DNA of 22,070 nt, taken from Welwitschia mirabilis (Eukaryota; Gnetophyta; Gnetopsida; Welwitschiales). Position 1 is the stretch's first letter, and every line of letters starts with the position of its first letter. The notes below the pieces were generated by a model that had not been told where the DNA came from, did no database searches, and was given only the letters and a program-made list of their open reading frames with translations. Shown here piece after piece: positions 1-9,299 of the stretch. The translations under genes and the position numbers were made by a program. The stretch covers positions 184,191,424-184,213,493 of the forward strand of contig JBOZIK010000001.1 of the NCBI GenBank assembly GCA_051453625.1. The letters run 5' to 3'.

Positions 1-59
1 GCTTGAGGGACGAGGACCATAACCTAGCTTCTCACTACATTACATTAGAATGAAACATC

Positions 60-892
60 AGCTTCCCTAGTAATAGCTACTTCAATAGGCTCATCTTTTT
101 AGAGATAGTCTTTCTTCACATCTCTAACCTTCCCATAATGCCATCATTTCGGTTTACTTTTTCATTGTTTTTCATCAACAACCAGAGCCATACTTGATGA
201 CAAGGCATTCTTATTGGAAAACTGTCTCAAATCCTTAGCCAAAATAGCACCCATGGTTTCATCAAAATCAAACGTGCATAAAGTATTGCTACTAAAGCTT
301 ACCACCCATGCATTCCAAGGGTTAGGCAAAGAATTGAGAAATGTCATAGCGTTATCTTCATTAGACATCTTCATCCCAGTTGCTGCTATTTGGGAAATAA
401 TGGTGGTAAAGCATTGGATATACGCGGCCATAGATTCATCCACCTCTAGTTTCAAGTCATGAAGTTTCCGATGCAAGAAGACATCGTTGGTCATTATTCG
501 TGCTTGATAAAGCAACTCCAATCTATGCCCTAAACCATGTGCAGATGTTTCTTCTTANNNNNNNNNNNNNNNNNNNNNNNNNNNNNNNNNNNNNNNNNNN
601 NNNNNNNNNNNNNNNNNNNNNNNNNNNNNNNNNNNNNNNNNNNNNNNNNNNNNNNNNAGATGTTTCTTCTTACACATTTGTAAGAACAGTCATACAAGCA
701 TTGCCAAATAATGGCTATGGCCTTTCAATCCATCCTATTCCATTCATCAATGGTAATAGAAGTAAGTCTTGCACTTGGTCCATGTACAAGCAGTTCAAGA
801 TCCTGCTCACACAACAAGTCTTCAACGTTAATCTTCCAAAGCTCATAGTTATGACCATGAAATTTATCTATCACAACTATTATCTTCTCCAT
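60..892 (-). pseudogene. Copia gag relic of element A (UBN2/retrotran_gag family)
   Basis: Gag forms the virus-like particle that packages copia RNA. The minus-strand ATG at 892 opens a frame starting MEKIIVVIDKFHGHNYELWK, the usual copia gag N-terminus (KF.G.N...W). A stop follows at the expected Arg of WNRMD[R]KA. Near 690 the frame shifts by one base, and 162-521 then reads openly through RKLHDLKLEVDES and FLNSLPNPWNAW, the central helical part of the UBN2 domain. Below 162 the zinc knuckle is still traceable (KPK-stop-WHYGKVRDVKKDY), but all four CCHC ligands are gone: stop, Y, D and Y. A 100-N gap at 558-657 interrupts the gene. The longest piece has no ATG at its 5' end because it is an internal fragment, not a gene start. 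Confidence 0.85.
558..657. other. Assembly gap of exactly 100 N, probably an unjoined overlap
   Basis: The run is 100 N, a common placeholder for unknown length. The 15 bases before it (543-557) and the 15 after it (658-672) are identical: agatgtttcttctta. If the two flanks overlap there, gag of element A continues in one frame across the join, apart from one stop. The gap then probably contains no missing sequence. Confidence 0.85.
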
Positions 893-998
893 CACTTACA
901 CTAGCTCCCACTAAAACAACACTTCAATCCAGTTCAATTGTTAAGTCAACACAGATATTCCAAGCCAAATTCCCCACCACTTGCATTACACCTGAAGT

Positions 999-1010
999 GC
1001 TATGATACCA
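999..1010 (-). other. Primer-binding site of element A
   Basis: The minus strand reads TGGTATCATAGC, which matches the plant initiator-Met-tRNA PBS TGGTATCAGAGC at 11 of 12 bases. It sits 2 bases inside the LTR end and upstream of the gag ATG at 892, as reverse-transcription priming requires. Confidence 0.85.
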
Positions 1011-1012
1011 AT

Positions 1013-1500
1013 TATTAGGAGAGGCACTCCCAAATACCGTGCTAAGCAATAAATTACAAAGCAATGTAAAACATAAATTATGGACAACAAAAGACACCAG
1101 AATTTACATGCTAAAACCCTCAAAGACAGATGGAAACTTCCACTGGAAACATGCTCTTTATTATTTGCTAAACACACATACATGGATTGCAAGGCACCTC
1201 AAGCTTAAAACACGCAAGCCACCTTTGCCTCGCATATAATATTCCAAGCTCTAATCCCTCTATATAGGAGTTACTCAAGAGGTAACTCATTGTAAAGAGG
1301 CATAGAAGTGGGAAAGTAAACAGCGACTCTCACTATCACTCTACAATTTGTCTCTCACATATAAGATAACTCACAATGTAGTTCCATACTTAAACAGGAC
1401 ATAAAGAGGAAAAAATAAAAAAAGCAGTTTACAATTGAGTAATACTTCACAAAGAGATTTTCTATTTTTAATAAATAAAGTTGAATTCCTGGGTATCTCA
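1013..1500 (-). repeat. 5' LTR of element A (outer boundary approximate)
   Basis: The inner end is set by the PBS. On the minus strand the LTR ends ...CTCCTAATA, then AT, then the PBS, so the usual terminal CA has become TA. Internal signals are ordered as in an LTR: a TATA box at 1260-1266 and a minus-strand AATAAA at 1157-1162, about 100 bp downstream. A 7-bp-arm palindrome (1268-1288) lies just upstream of the TATA box. The partner LTR is outside the window, so the outer end cannot be fixed by alignment. Confidence 0.6.
1260..1266 (-). promoter_or_regulatory. LTR TATA box of element A
   Basis: The minus strand reads CCTATATAGAG, a good plant TATA element at the U3 position of the LTR. An inverted repeat GAGTTAC-7 nt-GTAACTC (1268-1288) abuts it upstream, which could be a factor-binding site; that last point is inference. 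Confidence 0.5.
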
Positions 1501-1699
1501 ACAGCACACACATTCAAAAACTTTCAACGCTTTCCTGTTAAAATTAAAACCGCACGGGAGATGACTCCAAGACAGACGCCCAGCCATCGCGCAAAGGGCT
1601 TTACATCTGACGGTGCCCCTGCACCTTTCCTCGTCAGCCTTTTATGTTTGTGCAGTCTCCAGGCAACTTGACGACGACCGATTTGTCCTCCTTTGAAGC

Positions 1700-1978
1700 T
1701 CATTCAGGCGATAGAGATCTCAGACAGACGGTGCTAAGAAGAGGCAGTAGCAACTTTGCCGAGCTGGTTGTAGTCATGCAAAGAAACATTGCGCTCAAGA
1801 GCTGAGGAGCGGGGGCCGTGACGGTGCTCCATGAGGGCCCATCGGCGATGCTCACGAGCAATTTGCTACTGTCGTACACCACGATGTATGCCCAAACAAC
1901 TCCTTTCTCCATGAGAATTCTAGGAGGTAAGCTTGTCCTTGATATCCTCACGCACTCCCACCTATTTATATTTTGCAA
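1700..1978 (-). other. Unidentified open frame in the GC-richer island
   Basis: A 92-codon minus-strand frame contains an uninterrupted stretch KGVVWAYIVVYDSSKLLVSI with a fair share of C or G at third positions. It overlaps the end of the candidate gene's second exon, and a TATAAATA-like string lies near its 5' end (about 1964-1971). I recognise no family. It may be an exon or UTR of the same locus, or noncoding. Confidence 0.15.
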
Positions 1979-2595
1979 TCATATCTGTAATAAAGTTCAC
2001 GTCGATCTTCCCCCGATAAATCACCGACATGCCCTCTTGAATCTGCTGTAAAAAAACCCAATTTTATGGAGTCACTTGTGTTCAAATGTGGGTCTGTGGC
2101 CCCAGACCCTGAGCTTGCTATGCCCTTTCACAATTTATCATCGGTAACTTTTCTTCTTCACCGACGCAAAGCGCTACCTGATCTGGAGGGAGCCATTTGC
2201 ATCATACGATGCATGCCAAAATATGGAATACGCCCATGCCGACGGGCTGTTTCCACAAGGACGGAAATCGCTGTAGCAAATTTCTTGATGAATGTTTGCT
2301 CCGTCGGACTGCTCCTTTTGACATTGTTACTGTCTCCTTGCTCCTTCACTGTTACCTTTTCCTGCCACGCGGTTAACAAAAGAGAGGAAGGAGAAAACAT
2401 GGTGGCAGTGATGGCTTTCCGAAGAGCAAAGAAGGCTTTTATGAAGGATGTTAGACTCAGGGCGATGATTAGGAAGGCGGATAAGATGACGAGAAAGTAC
2501 AGACAGAGAGTCACAGACAATGGGCGCTGCAATTGGAGTTTTCCTTTTTCGTCCAGAGCTTGTCGACTGCTCTGATTCCAAACTGCAGGGACCAT
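1966..2595 (-). CDS. Candidate two-exon host gene, hypothetical membrane-anchored protein
   Basis: I do not recognise this protein. The minus strand has an open frame from ATG 2595 to stop 2158 (145 codons) with no decay, unlike the surrounding relics. Residues about 26-57 are strongly hydrophobic (LCLYFLVILSAFLIIALSL), so one membrane segment is likely, followed by a soluble part ending IPYFGMHRMMQ. A possible intron runs 2177-2046 (132 nt): donor CAG|GTAGCG, acceptor TTTTTTTACAG|CAG. Splicing would remove the stop at 2158, replace the last residues and add an 80-nt exon (2045-1966) ending ELYYRYDCKI-stop, about 165 aa in total. The plus strand also has a 169-codon open frame (2066-2575) over the same DNA, so the sense strand is undecided. 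The region could instead be a captured gene fragment or chance frames. Confidence 0.3.
2569..2580 (-). other. PBS-like 12-mer at the edge of the GC island
   Basis: The minus strand reads TGGAATCAGAGC, one mismatch from the copia PBS. Immediately outside it the sequence ...CCCTGCA-GTT could be an LTR end (CA) with a 3-base spacer. The DNA on the internal side is the GC-richer open-frame island, not gag. A single mismatched 12-mer in 22 kb can occur by chance. Confidence 0.3.
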
Positions 2596-2649
2596 GAGAC
2601 CCTAAGCGCAGTACCAAACTGTAGGGACGTTGAGACCTTTAGCACAATC
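2578..2649 (+). repeat. 36-bp tandem duplication
   Basis: Two adjacent 36-base copies, 2578-2613 and 2614-2649, both begin ccaaactg and keep agggac and gagacc in register; they differ at 8 positions. The first copy starts inside the PBS-like site. Confidence 0.7.
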
Positions 2650-5116
2650 AGAAAAGCAAGATGAGCAGGAGGTCTTGTTATAAAATTACAAACTTAAATT
2701 TCATTAAATAGATATTTCAGGAATTTGAACCAGCACCTAAAATCTTTAATTTCATTAATTTAGGCTTTTAATTTCATTAATCTGTCATCGTTAGGTTGAC
2801 GACGTTCTAATTTAATATAAGGTAGGGAAGGGACATTAACTACATGGATTACCAACCATTGATTTCAAATTTGACACAAATTTAATAGGACTGGGGAGGC
2901 TGTTTAGCTTTTTCGACAAAGACCACATAGCCTTTAATAATCAAGGGAACCAAATATATCATGGCACGGAAAGCAACTATGTGTTTGAACATACAATAAG
3001 CATGAGATTGTCATGCTATTTAGTGTGGGAGGTTTGGAACTAGTAAAATAATTTTGAACATAACATAATTTGCTTAAAACATTTCTCCAAACTAGCAAAA
3101 TCAAGTATATTTATGTCCTTCGTGATCACTAAGAATATCTTCAAATGCTACTTGACTTAATAGATCCTTGCTTCTTTTTATGCTCAAATCTAACCATGCT
3201 AGAATTAGATTAAAATAGTGATTTATGATTTTAAATTTGTAATCTTGAATGCTCATTAAAATTGCATGCTTCAAGCCATTAAATGATCGTGATGAGCATG
3301 AATGAAATAAGCATTGCTATTGAACTTGTATTGAAGTGTTAGAGCCTAAACAAGATTTCATAAAAAAAACCAATTTACAAAGTATGCTCATCACTTTCTA
3401 CAGTTTGAGGAGAAACTAGAACAAGAAAATTTGGATATTAAAGCATAATAATCAAGAATTAGTATCCTTTCTATTACCATATTTTAATATGATTGGAAAA
3501 CATGAATAAATCAAGAATTATAAGCTAATCACTTAAAATTATCAAGAATCTTAGAAGTGCATGATCATATTAAAATCATTCATGACTTTAAATAGAAAAT
3601 ATTTTGAAAATTCGATCATGATTTTGAGATTTCATCACTTTAGCTTTTGAAGGAAGTGTTGACATTACATGATATCAAGATAACCTAACAAATAAACTCT
3701 AGAATAACACCATAAATATTTATAATAAGTTTTGGCTAAGAAAGTGATATTTATTTAGCTTTATGCTTCCAATTCCTTTAGAATGATTACATTGGAACTA
3801 TTTAAGATTCCTTTCTCTTAAGGTATCAAAGATATAAACATACATAACACAAACACATAGTACTCCATGCAGTAGGAAACCAATTCACTTTAATTTGGAT
3901 TTTTCAACAATGATTGGAACTTGTAAATTTACACTAGATGGTAATTATATTTGTATAAAATTATTGAAAATAAAATTCTTAACATTATTAGGTTACTTAT
4001 TAAATCTTATGTTCTAAATCTTAATATTAGTAATATGAATTCTTTTTCTTTTTTGAAAAAATATGATTTTTTTATTAATCAAAGGGGGGGACCATTACAT
4101 CTAACAAGCAAGCAATGTTATAGATAAATAAGAAAGGAGAGCTAGTTTTGGAAGACCTTCTAGGCTCTATAGTATGGACCATCTTAGAGTCTTCCCCATT
4201 TATATACATAGATTTTCTTAAAATCATCAAGATAATTCCATTTAATTATACATAAAAATGAGGATAAGTTATAAAGAGGATTTCCTCATGGTAGGTTGGA
4301 TTTGGCCACGTGATATGTACAGGTTCAACTTGTAATGACTCATTATTATTATGACTAAGTGTTTTCTCATCACTTTAGTTGTCCAACAGGTTATTACCTC
4401 CATAAAATAGTGTGTAATTATCACTACGTAGCAATTGATTGCAAAGAAAGGTTTTCTACATAGGATTTTTTGGGATTCTAATCTAGGCTTAAATCCTAAT
4501 GTATCTTTAAGAGGTTCTTTAATATGGAACACATATCATATCCCCATGACAAGTTTTACCTTGTTGCACTACTTGTCGTAATGAATTATTTTAAAAATCA
4601 ATTAATTTTATACTAATCAATCATGAAAAAAAGAAGTAGAGTTGTAAGTTAGTGAATTTCAAAATCATCTTCCAACATGAAGTATTTCTAAATCAACATG
4701 CACCACTATTTGTATTTTGTGGAAAGGCTTAACCTATAATAGTCGTATTTTTAAGGATAACATTGTTAGTTCATAAAAACTATTTTTTAATGATATCCTT
4801 AGAATCATATTTTTCTATGATGGGTTCATTAACATACACTTTCCATAGACTTAAGTTTCTTCTACATTTTAGTTGTATAAACTCTTTTCTAAAATATTAT
4901 AATCAGGTTCGTAAGGGATGAGAGACAAACTTGCTCCATTATTTTGTAGCGGACCTTATGAAAGAAGGGTTCTAATTTTTGTGATCTTACCATGACATAA
5001 CAACAAAACTAGTAAGCAAATTATGATTGTGTAGGTTTCTAACATGCTATTAATGCACTATAGCATCATGGGGGTAATACAGATGAAGGACATAATAGTG
5101 ATGCTTTCCTATTAAA

Positions 5117-5158
5117 TGTACAAGATGTGGATATAGGGATAATATAGGATAAATATGT
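5117..5158 (+). pseudogene. Possible decayed CCHC zinc knuckle
   Basis: The plus strand translates C-T-R-C-G-Y-R-D-N-I-G-stop-I-C, the spacing of a gag-type CX2CX4HX4C knuckle with His changed to Asn (CAT/CAC to AAT) and one internal stop. A basic stretch DRNAKRRC follows. No flanking gag helix was recognised, so this may be a LINE or LTR gag relic, or chance. Confidence 0.25.
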
Positions 5159-6046
5159 GATAGAAATGCTAAAAGAAGGTGCAGTGACCTCATATTAGCA
5201 AGGTATGATGATGATATAATAAGGTGCATCAACATTTTAGGATTTAGGATTGATAGTAATGCATACTACTATAACTAAATGCCCAAGTTAGACTATTATG
5301 GAAGAAAGTTTCTAAGGTTTAAAGAATAGAAAGCATAAGAAGTTACATGAAGGAAAATGGTAGTTACAATGATAGGATTATGATTTTGAGAAAGAAAAGG
5401 GGAGTAAGATTTGGCAACAATCAAGGCGAGAGAAAAGGAAAAATGGATTATTTTTGAAAACACATAAATTTTTAAATTTTCAAATGCTCTATATGGATGG
5501 AGAAACTGGATCAAAATGATCCTTAATCTTAGAAAAATATGTGAGAAAAAGGATGCTAAACTACTATTCCTAACTAATCCTAAAACTATTAATTATGTCT
5601 ACAATTAGAAAAACAATGTTGAGGGTTTTTAACATCTTGGGTATAAAACTAAAATTATAGTAAAAAATTTATATGTTGTAGCTAAAGTGTATATACTATA
5701 GGGCATTGATGATTTACGGTGACCCACATAAATCTTTTTAACATTTTCTAATATTTTAAATTTTCATAGACTTTTTAACTTATTATCATGGTCAAATAGT
5801 CCTTAATAACTTGTTAGACTATTTTTTTCATTTTTCAAAGGAACTTAATCTTCTAAGATGTTAGGTTATAAAATTAAGGGCATAATATCTTTTAATTAAT
5901 ACAAGACCATCTTGATAATCCTCTCCATATAATTCCCTATAATCTCTAATTCAAGGGATGTTTTAATTTAGACAATATCCATAGGCTAGTTTTACCAATG
6001 TGCATATGTTAGTATCTAAAATTAATCTAATGCTTAGACTTCTTAC

Positions 6047-6069
6047 AAATCATGGTTGAGCCATGATTT
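6047..6069. repeat. Perfect 9-bp-arm inverted repeat
   Basis: AAATCATGG and CCATGATTT flank a 5-base loop (ttgag). It stands alone in decayed AT-rich DNA, with no coding context and no downstream T run typical of a terminator. Confidence 0.5.
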
Positions 6070-6375
6070 CAAAATTTTCTAAGGGAAGTATTTTATAACA
6101 TTATCTACCCAAGAAAATTAAGCTATCAATAATGGAGTCTATAATGTGATTCTTCTTCATGGTAATATAATAAAATAAATTTAAAAAAACCACTATATGC
6201 TTATGAAATCAACTACCTCCCACTCACTCACTATCTTCTTACTTAGTTTCTTCTTTTACCCTAAACCAACATGCAGGGGATGGATTGGAATAAATAGTTG
6301 AATCCAAAGCAAACTCAAACTCAAAACACTAAACACCACCATCAAGTTGATACAAGCTTTTTCTAGTAAAATATT

Positions 6376-6579
6376 TGAAAAGTATATTTAATTTTTTAAT
6401 AATCACAATTGGGATTCCCATGTGCAGTGTTTAATTTAGTTTATTTAATTGTTTCCTAGTCTTAAGGGGTTGTATTGTAATATATATGAATGATGAAGTA
6501 ATGGAATTAAGGAGAACTTGTAGTTTATTGAAAAACTCTTTTATATCTACTTCTTCCCAATGCCCCTACATATTTTAAC
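6376..6579 (+). repeat. 5' LTR of element D
   Basis: It starts TGAAAAGTATATTT and ends ...TATTTTAAC just before the PBS. It aligns along its length with 8723-8972, sharing tttaatttagtttattta and atggaattaagg in the same order. It is about 45 bp shorter than the 3' copy, mainly because it lacks a T-rich segment present near 8831-8865. Confidence 0.8.
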
Positions 6580-6593
6580 TAATATCAGAGCAG
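6580..6593 (+). other. Primer-binding site of element D
   Basis: TAATATCAGAGCAG matches the plant PBS TGGTATCAGAGCAG except for GG to AA. It directly follows the 5' LTR end and fixes the plus-strand orientation. Confidence 0.85.
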
Positions 6594-7762
6594 TATGAAG
6601 ATTGCCTTCACTACTAAACTCAGGTTCCTGCACATTTCAAGAATAGCATCGTTTGTATTTCTCATGGAGCATATTCTTAAAATAACCTAGATGCTTAGAT
6701 TCACAACTAAGAAAGAATGCACTAAAGGCACCATGTTGAAACAAATAGCAACGAGGACCACACTTGCTGATAACATCTAAGGAGTTATTGCTCTCAAGAT
6801 CCAATTAAAATTGTGGACTACATGTTAAAAGAACTCACATTAAGTGTCTCAGCTTAAGATTGTATTAAAAGTAAAGATATTAATTTTGGACTCTACTTTT
6901 ATGTTATTTCTATTATTTTTATACACCTTTCTTTTCATCTACATTTTAGAGTCATTTCATCATCTAAACATTTTGCATTGTGAAACCCTGGCTTATTCAA
7001 TTATGACAAACACAAGTCTAGGTGAAAAGAAACTTTAAGTATTGAAAGCTAAAATCCATTATTTCAAAGGGAAAGTCTACGATGGAGAAACAACAGACAT
7101 GCAGAGGCCTTTGAAAGCTGAGTTAATGATCCATGTATAAAAGATCTCAAGAACATCAAGTGGCGGAATGACGATCTAAAACTATTTGTAGTCATATGGA
7201 TAGATCTACCCATAAAGCTATAAACAAATTGCATTTAGCTAGAAACAGGAAGCCTTTTTAAAACAATTAACTACTTCTTCTAATATGTCTATGTGAAATG
7301 ATAAGTATCTTAATCTACATGTAGATAAAATCAAAAAAGCCACATGAAAGTGCAAGGCCGAAAAGGCTATAGGTGCTAATGGCAATGAAGACATTTTTAT
7401 ATGGAGGGGTCTAAATCTACAACTTTCTAACATATATTTCAATAACCTTAACTAAGAATCTCATTTACAACATTTGTAGATTACAACATGATAGCTACCA
7501 GTGCTCATTCAAATCTTGTATATGCTCTTGATACACATTTCCAACCTTTTCATTTACTTTTTTATTTATTTCTTCTAAATTATGCAACCCATTATTAATA
7601 AAGTTCCTTTACCAAGCCATTTTCCATATTTCCTTATTTATATTATAAAATGAAAGAAAGAAATAAACATTTATTATTTTGTGTGGTGTGAGAAGATAGA
7701 CCCTAGATTAAAGGAGGACTTAGACCATCATAAGCATCAAAAGAAAGTTAAATAATAACTCC
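6594..7762 (+). other. Element D leader with an unidentified coding relic
   Basis: About 1.1 kb separates PBS and gag, long for a copia leader. Within it, two abutting plus-strand frames look protein-like. One runs about 7039-7140 (KAKIHYFKGKVYDGETTDMQ). The other runs 7137-7220 (DLKNIKWRNDDLKLFVVIW) and is displaced by one frameshift. I do not recognise the family. The segment may be an older gag, a captured gene piece or an inserted element. The remainder shows no motif. Confidence 0.35.
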
Positions 7763-8470
7763 TAAAACTTTAATGGTAAAAACTTTCATGTCTAGCAAGT
7801 TAAAGTGTAGTTCTTGCTAACTAATAAAGGTGTATGAACAATCACTAATGGTAAATATCCTAAGCTTTTAAATGCTAATAAAATTAATGATTAGGAAAAT
7901 ATAGATCAAGAGGCATTATCATTAATTACTCTAAATCTTGAAGATGATTATCTTCATCATGTTGATTTAAGTAAGACATCACAATATGTATGGCATCAAC
8001 TAAATAAATGTTTTGGATCTAGCATAAATAAAGCTAAACAAGATTTAAAACATATAACTTAAAATTGGCAGAATCAGAAGATATCAATCAATACATCAAT
8101 TATTTTCAATCTCTGTTGGCTTATCTTATAGTTATCATCATACAAGCATATTGTTTTTATCTTGATGCAGATTTTATGTTCTCTAGAAAGCACAATTTCA
8201 ACTCTACTTAATGAAGCAAAGAAAATGAACGAAGATGAAGGAAGTAGTTTTCTATTCTCTACAAACAAAGGAAAAACGTTTATTATAGAGAAGGATGTTA
8301 TAATTTTTTATTATTGTATAAGGAGAGGACATGAAGCCATCAATTGTTGAGATCATACTCAAAACTTATTAGATGAAAAACTAAAACATTCATTGTTTAT
8401 AACCAAAATTAATGACAATGAGACTCAAAAAGATAAAAAAGAAGAATTTGAAATAGAACTAGGTAGACTT
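7763..8470 (+). pseudogene. Copia gag relic of element D
   Basis: The frame starting about 7763 reads FNGKNFHV...QVKV, then TITNGKYPKL, DQEALSLITLNLEDDYLHHV and VWHQLNKCFGSSINKAKQDL. This is the copia gag (UBN2) N-terminal and central region in the usual order. Stops stand exactly where Trp is expected: after FHV, after QVKV, after KGV and after IND. After a frame change near 8060 (residues SEDINQYINYFQSL) it reaches LLNEAKKMNEDEGSSFLFS and the zinc knuckle FYYCIRRGHEAINC at 8306-8347, in which the first Cys is Phe and the other ligands are intact. A tail rich in K and E runs to ELGRL at about 8470. It is too broken to make protein. Confidence 0.9.
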
Positions 8471-8474
8471 TAAC

Positions 8475-8659
8475 AAGCTTATTGCTACATCAAGCTTAGC
8501 GCTACCTCAAGCTTAGTGTTACCTTAAGCTCAGTGCTACTTCAATCTTATTGCTACGTCAAGCTTAATGCTATCATAAGCTTAGTACTACCTTAAGCTTA
8601 GCTCTACCTCAATCTGAGTGTTGCTTTGGCTTAGTGCTTCTTTAGCTTAGTACTTATGC
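8475..8659 (+). repeat. 17-bp minisatellite, 11 units
   Basis: Nine units of exactly 17 bases and two of 16 follow in register, with consensus near aagcttagtgctacctc (for example 8492-8508, 8509-8525, 8594-8610). Divergence rises towards the 3' end. It lies between the gag stop and the PPT of element D. The unit length is not a multiple of 3, so it is not a protein repeat. Confidence 0.9.
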
Positions 8660-8704
8660 ATTAATGCCAAGGCTTTCACAATCTCTAGTCTTGGCATTAT
8701 TTAT

Positions 8705-8721
8705 GGGGTGGGGAGAGGGGA
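8705..8721 (+). other. Polypurine tract of element D
   Basis: A 17-base run, ggggtggggagagggga, with one T lies directly before the 3' LTR start (TGGTTAAAG). This is the place and composition of the plus-strand primer of an LTR retrotransposon. Confidence 0.85.
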
Positions 8722-8722
8722 T

Positions 8723-8972
8723 TGGTTAAAGAGTATATTTATTATTTTTTTAGTAAGCACAATGGGAATGTCCATATGCTATGTTTAATTTAGTTTATTT
8801 AACTGTTTACTAGTCTTAGGGTTTTGATCTTTTTTTTTTTAATCTAATCCTCTATTATTGGGATTGTATTATTACATAGATAAATGATGAAGTGATGGAA
8901 TTAAGGTGAGCTTATAGTTTATTAAAAAATCTTTTATATCTTCTCCTTTCCAATGCCCTTGCATTTTTTAAT
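8723..8972 (+). repeat. 3' LTR of element D
   Basis: It begins TGGTTAAAGAGTATATTT after the PPT and aligns with 6376-6579. The expected terminal CA reads TA near 8972, so the last bases are uncertain by a few positions. It contains a T-rich insertion relative to the 5' copy. Confidence 0.8.
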
Positions 8973-9299
8973 ATTTTCAACATTAATAATAAAATATATG
9001 TCATTTGTAAATTGTTAAAATAATTTCACTAATTATCTCTTCCCATATGTTTTTCAAATATTATTTTCAGAAATAAGCACACCAAAGTATTCATTTAGCA
9101 AAAAACCTATAATACACTAAAGAGTAGTAAAAATTTTATCTTATTAAATTTTGTTTTTTCATTTATTCCAATTAATACTCAAATAAGAACTAATAAAATG
9201 GTTTAACTATGATTTTATCTTAGAAGAAATACTTACACTAAAGTCAAGATATAATAAGGTATTATTCACAAATTGCAAAATGAAGTATGATGAAGCACA

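Larger units (their letters stand above)
1..1500 (-). mobile_element. Element A: 5' part of a decayed Ty1/copia retrotransposon
   Basis: Read on the minus strand, this stretch holds in order an LTR (about 1500 to 1013), a primer-binding site (1010-999), a leader, and a gag relic from 892 downwards. The order LTR-PBS-gag is that of a copia element. Protease, integrase and RT would lie beyond the left edge. Gag carries several stops, a one-base frame change and a destroyed zinc knuckle, so this copy is dead. The outer LTR end is not resolved; the change to GC-richer DNA near 1540 gives an upper limit. Confidence 0.8.
2650..6375. other. AT-rich decayed sequence without a recognised gene
   Basis: I find no supported gene here. 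The short open frames (for example 4269-4532 and 5296-5514 on the minus strand) show no family motif and are expected by chance in such AT-rich DNA. Two small items stand out: a decayed CCHC-like motif at 5117-5158 and a perfect hairpin at 6047-6069. The stretch is probably old transposon debris past recognition. Confidence 0.6.
6376..8972 (+). mobile_element. Element D: gag-only copia-type LTR retrotransposon (TR-GAG-like)
   Basis: The plus strand has a complete short-LTR framework: 5' LTR (6376-6579), PBS (6580-6593), gag relic (about 7763-8470), a 17-bp minisatellite (8475-8659), PPT (8705-8721) and 3' LTR (8723-8972). No protease, integrase, RT or RNase H motif is visible between gag and PPT, a gap of only about 240 bp. 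Gag-only, LTR-flanked, non-autonomous elements of this size are known in plants as TR-GAG elements. The alternative is a copia that lost pol by deletion. Both outer flanks contain aatatt, possibly the target duplication, but the AT-rich context makes that weak. Confidence 0.8.

Noticed and set aside
986-1239. Short frames on both strands
   Set aside because: They lie mainly in the LTR of element A, the minus one running over the PBS; noncoding.
1964-1971. TATAAATA on the minus strand as a host promoter
   Set aside because: It overlaps the proposed second exon and the frame downstream has no recognised product; not enough support for a separate call.
4269-4532. 87-codon minus-strand frame
   Set aside because: No domain or homologous block recognised, and an unbroken frame of this size is expected by chance in AT-rich DNA of this length.
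6844-7038. Plus-strand frame with a hydrophobic stretch
   Set aside because: Its leucine and phenylalanine content follows from T-rich DNA; no motif, and it lies in the element D leader.
8160-8350. Independent small zinc-finger gene on the plus strand
   Set aside because: The 62-codon frame is the C-terminal piece of the element D gag, continuous with gag blocks upstream after frame changes.
8475-8659. CRISPR-like array
   Set aside because: Units are adjacent with no spacers and the context is a plant retrotransposon; it is a minisatellite.
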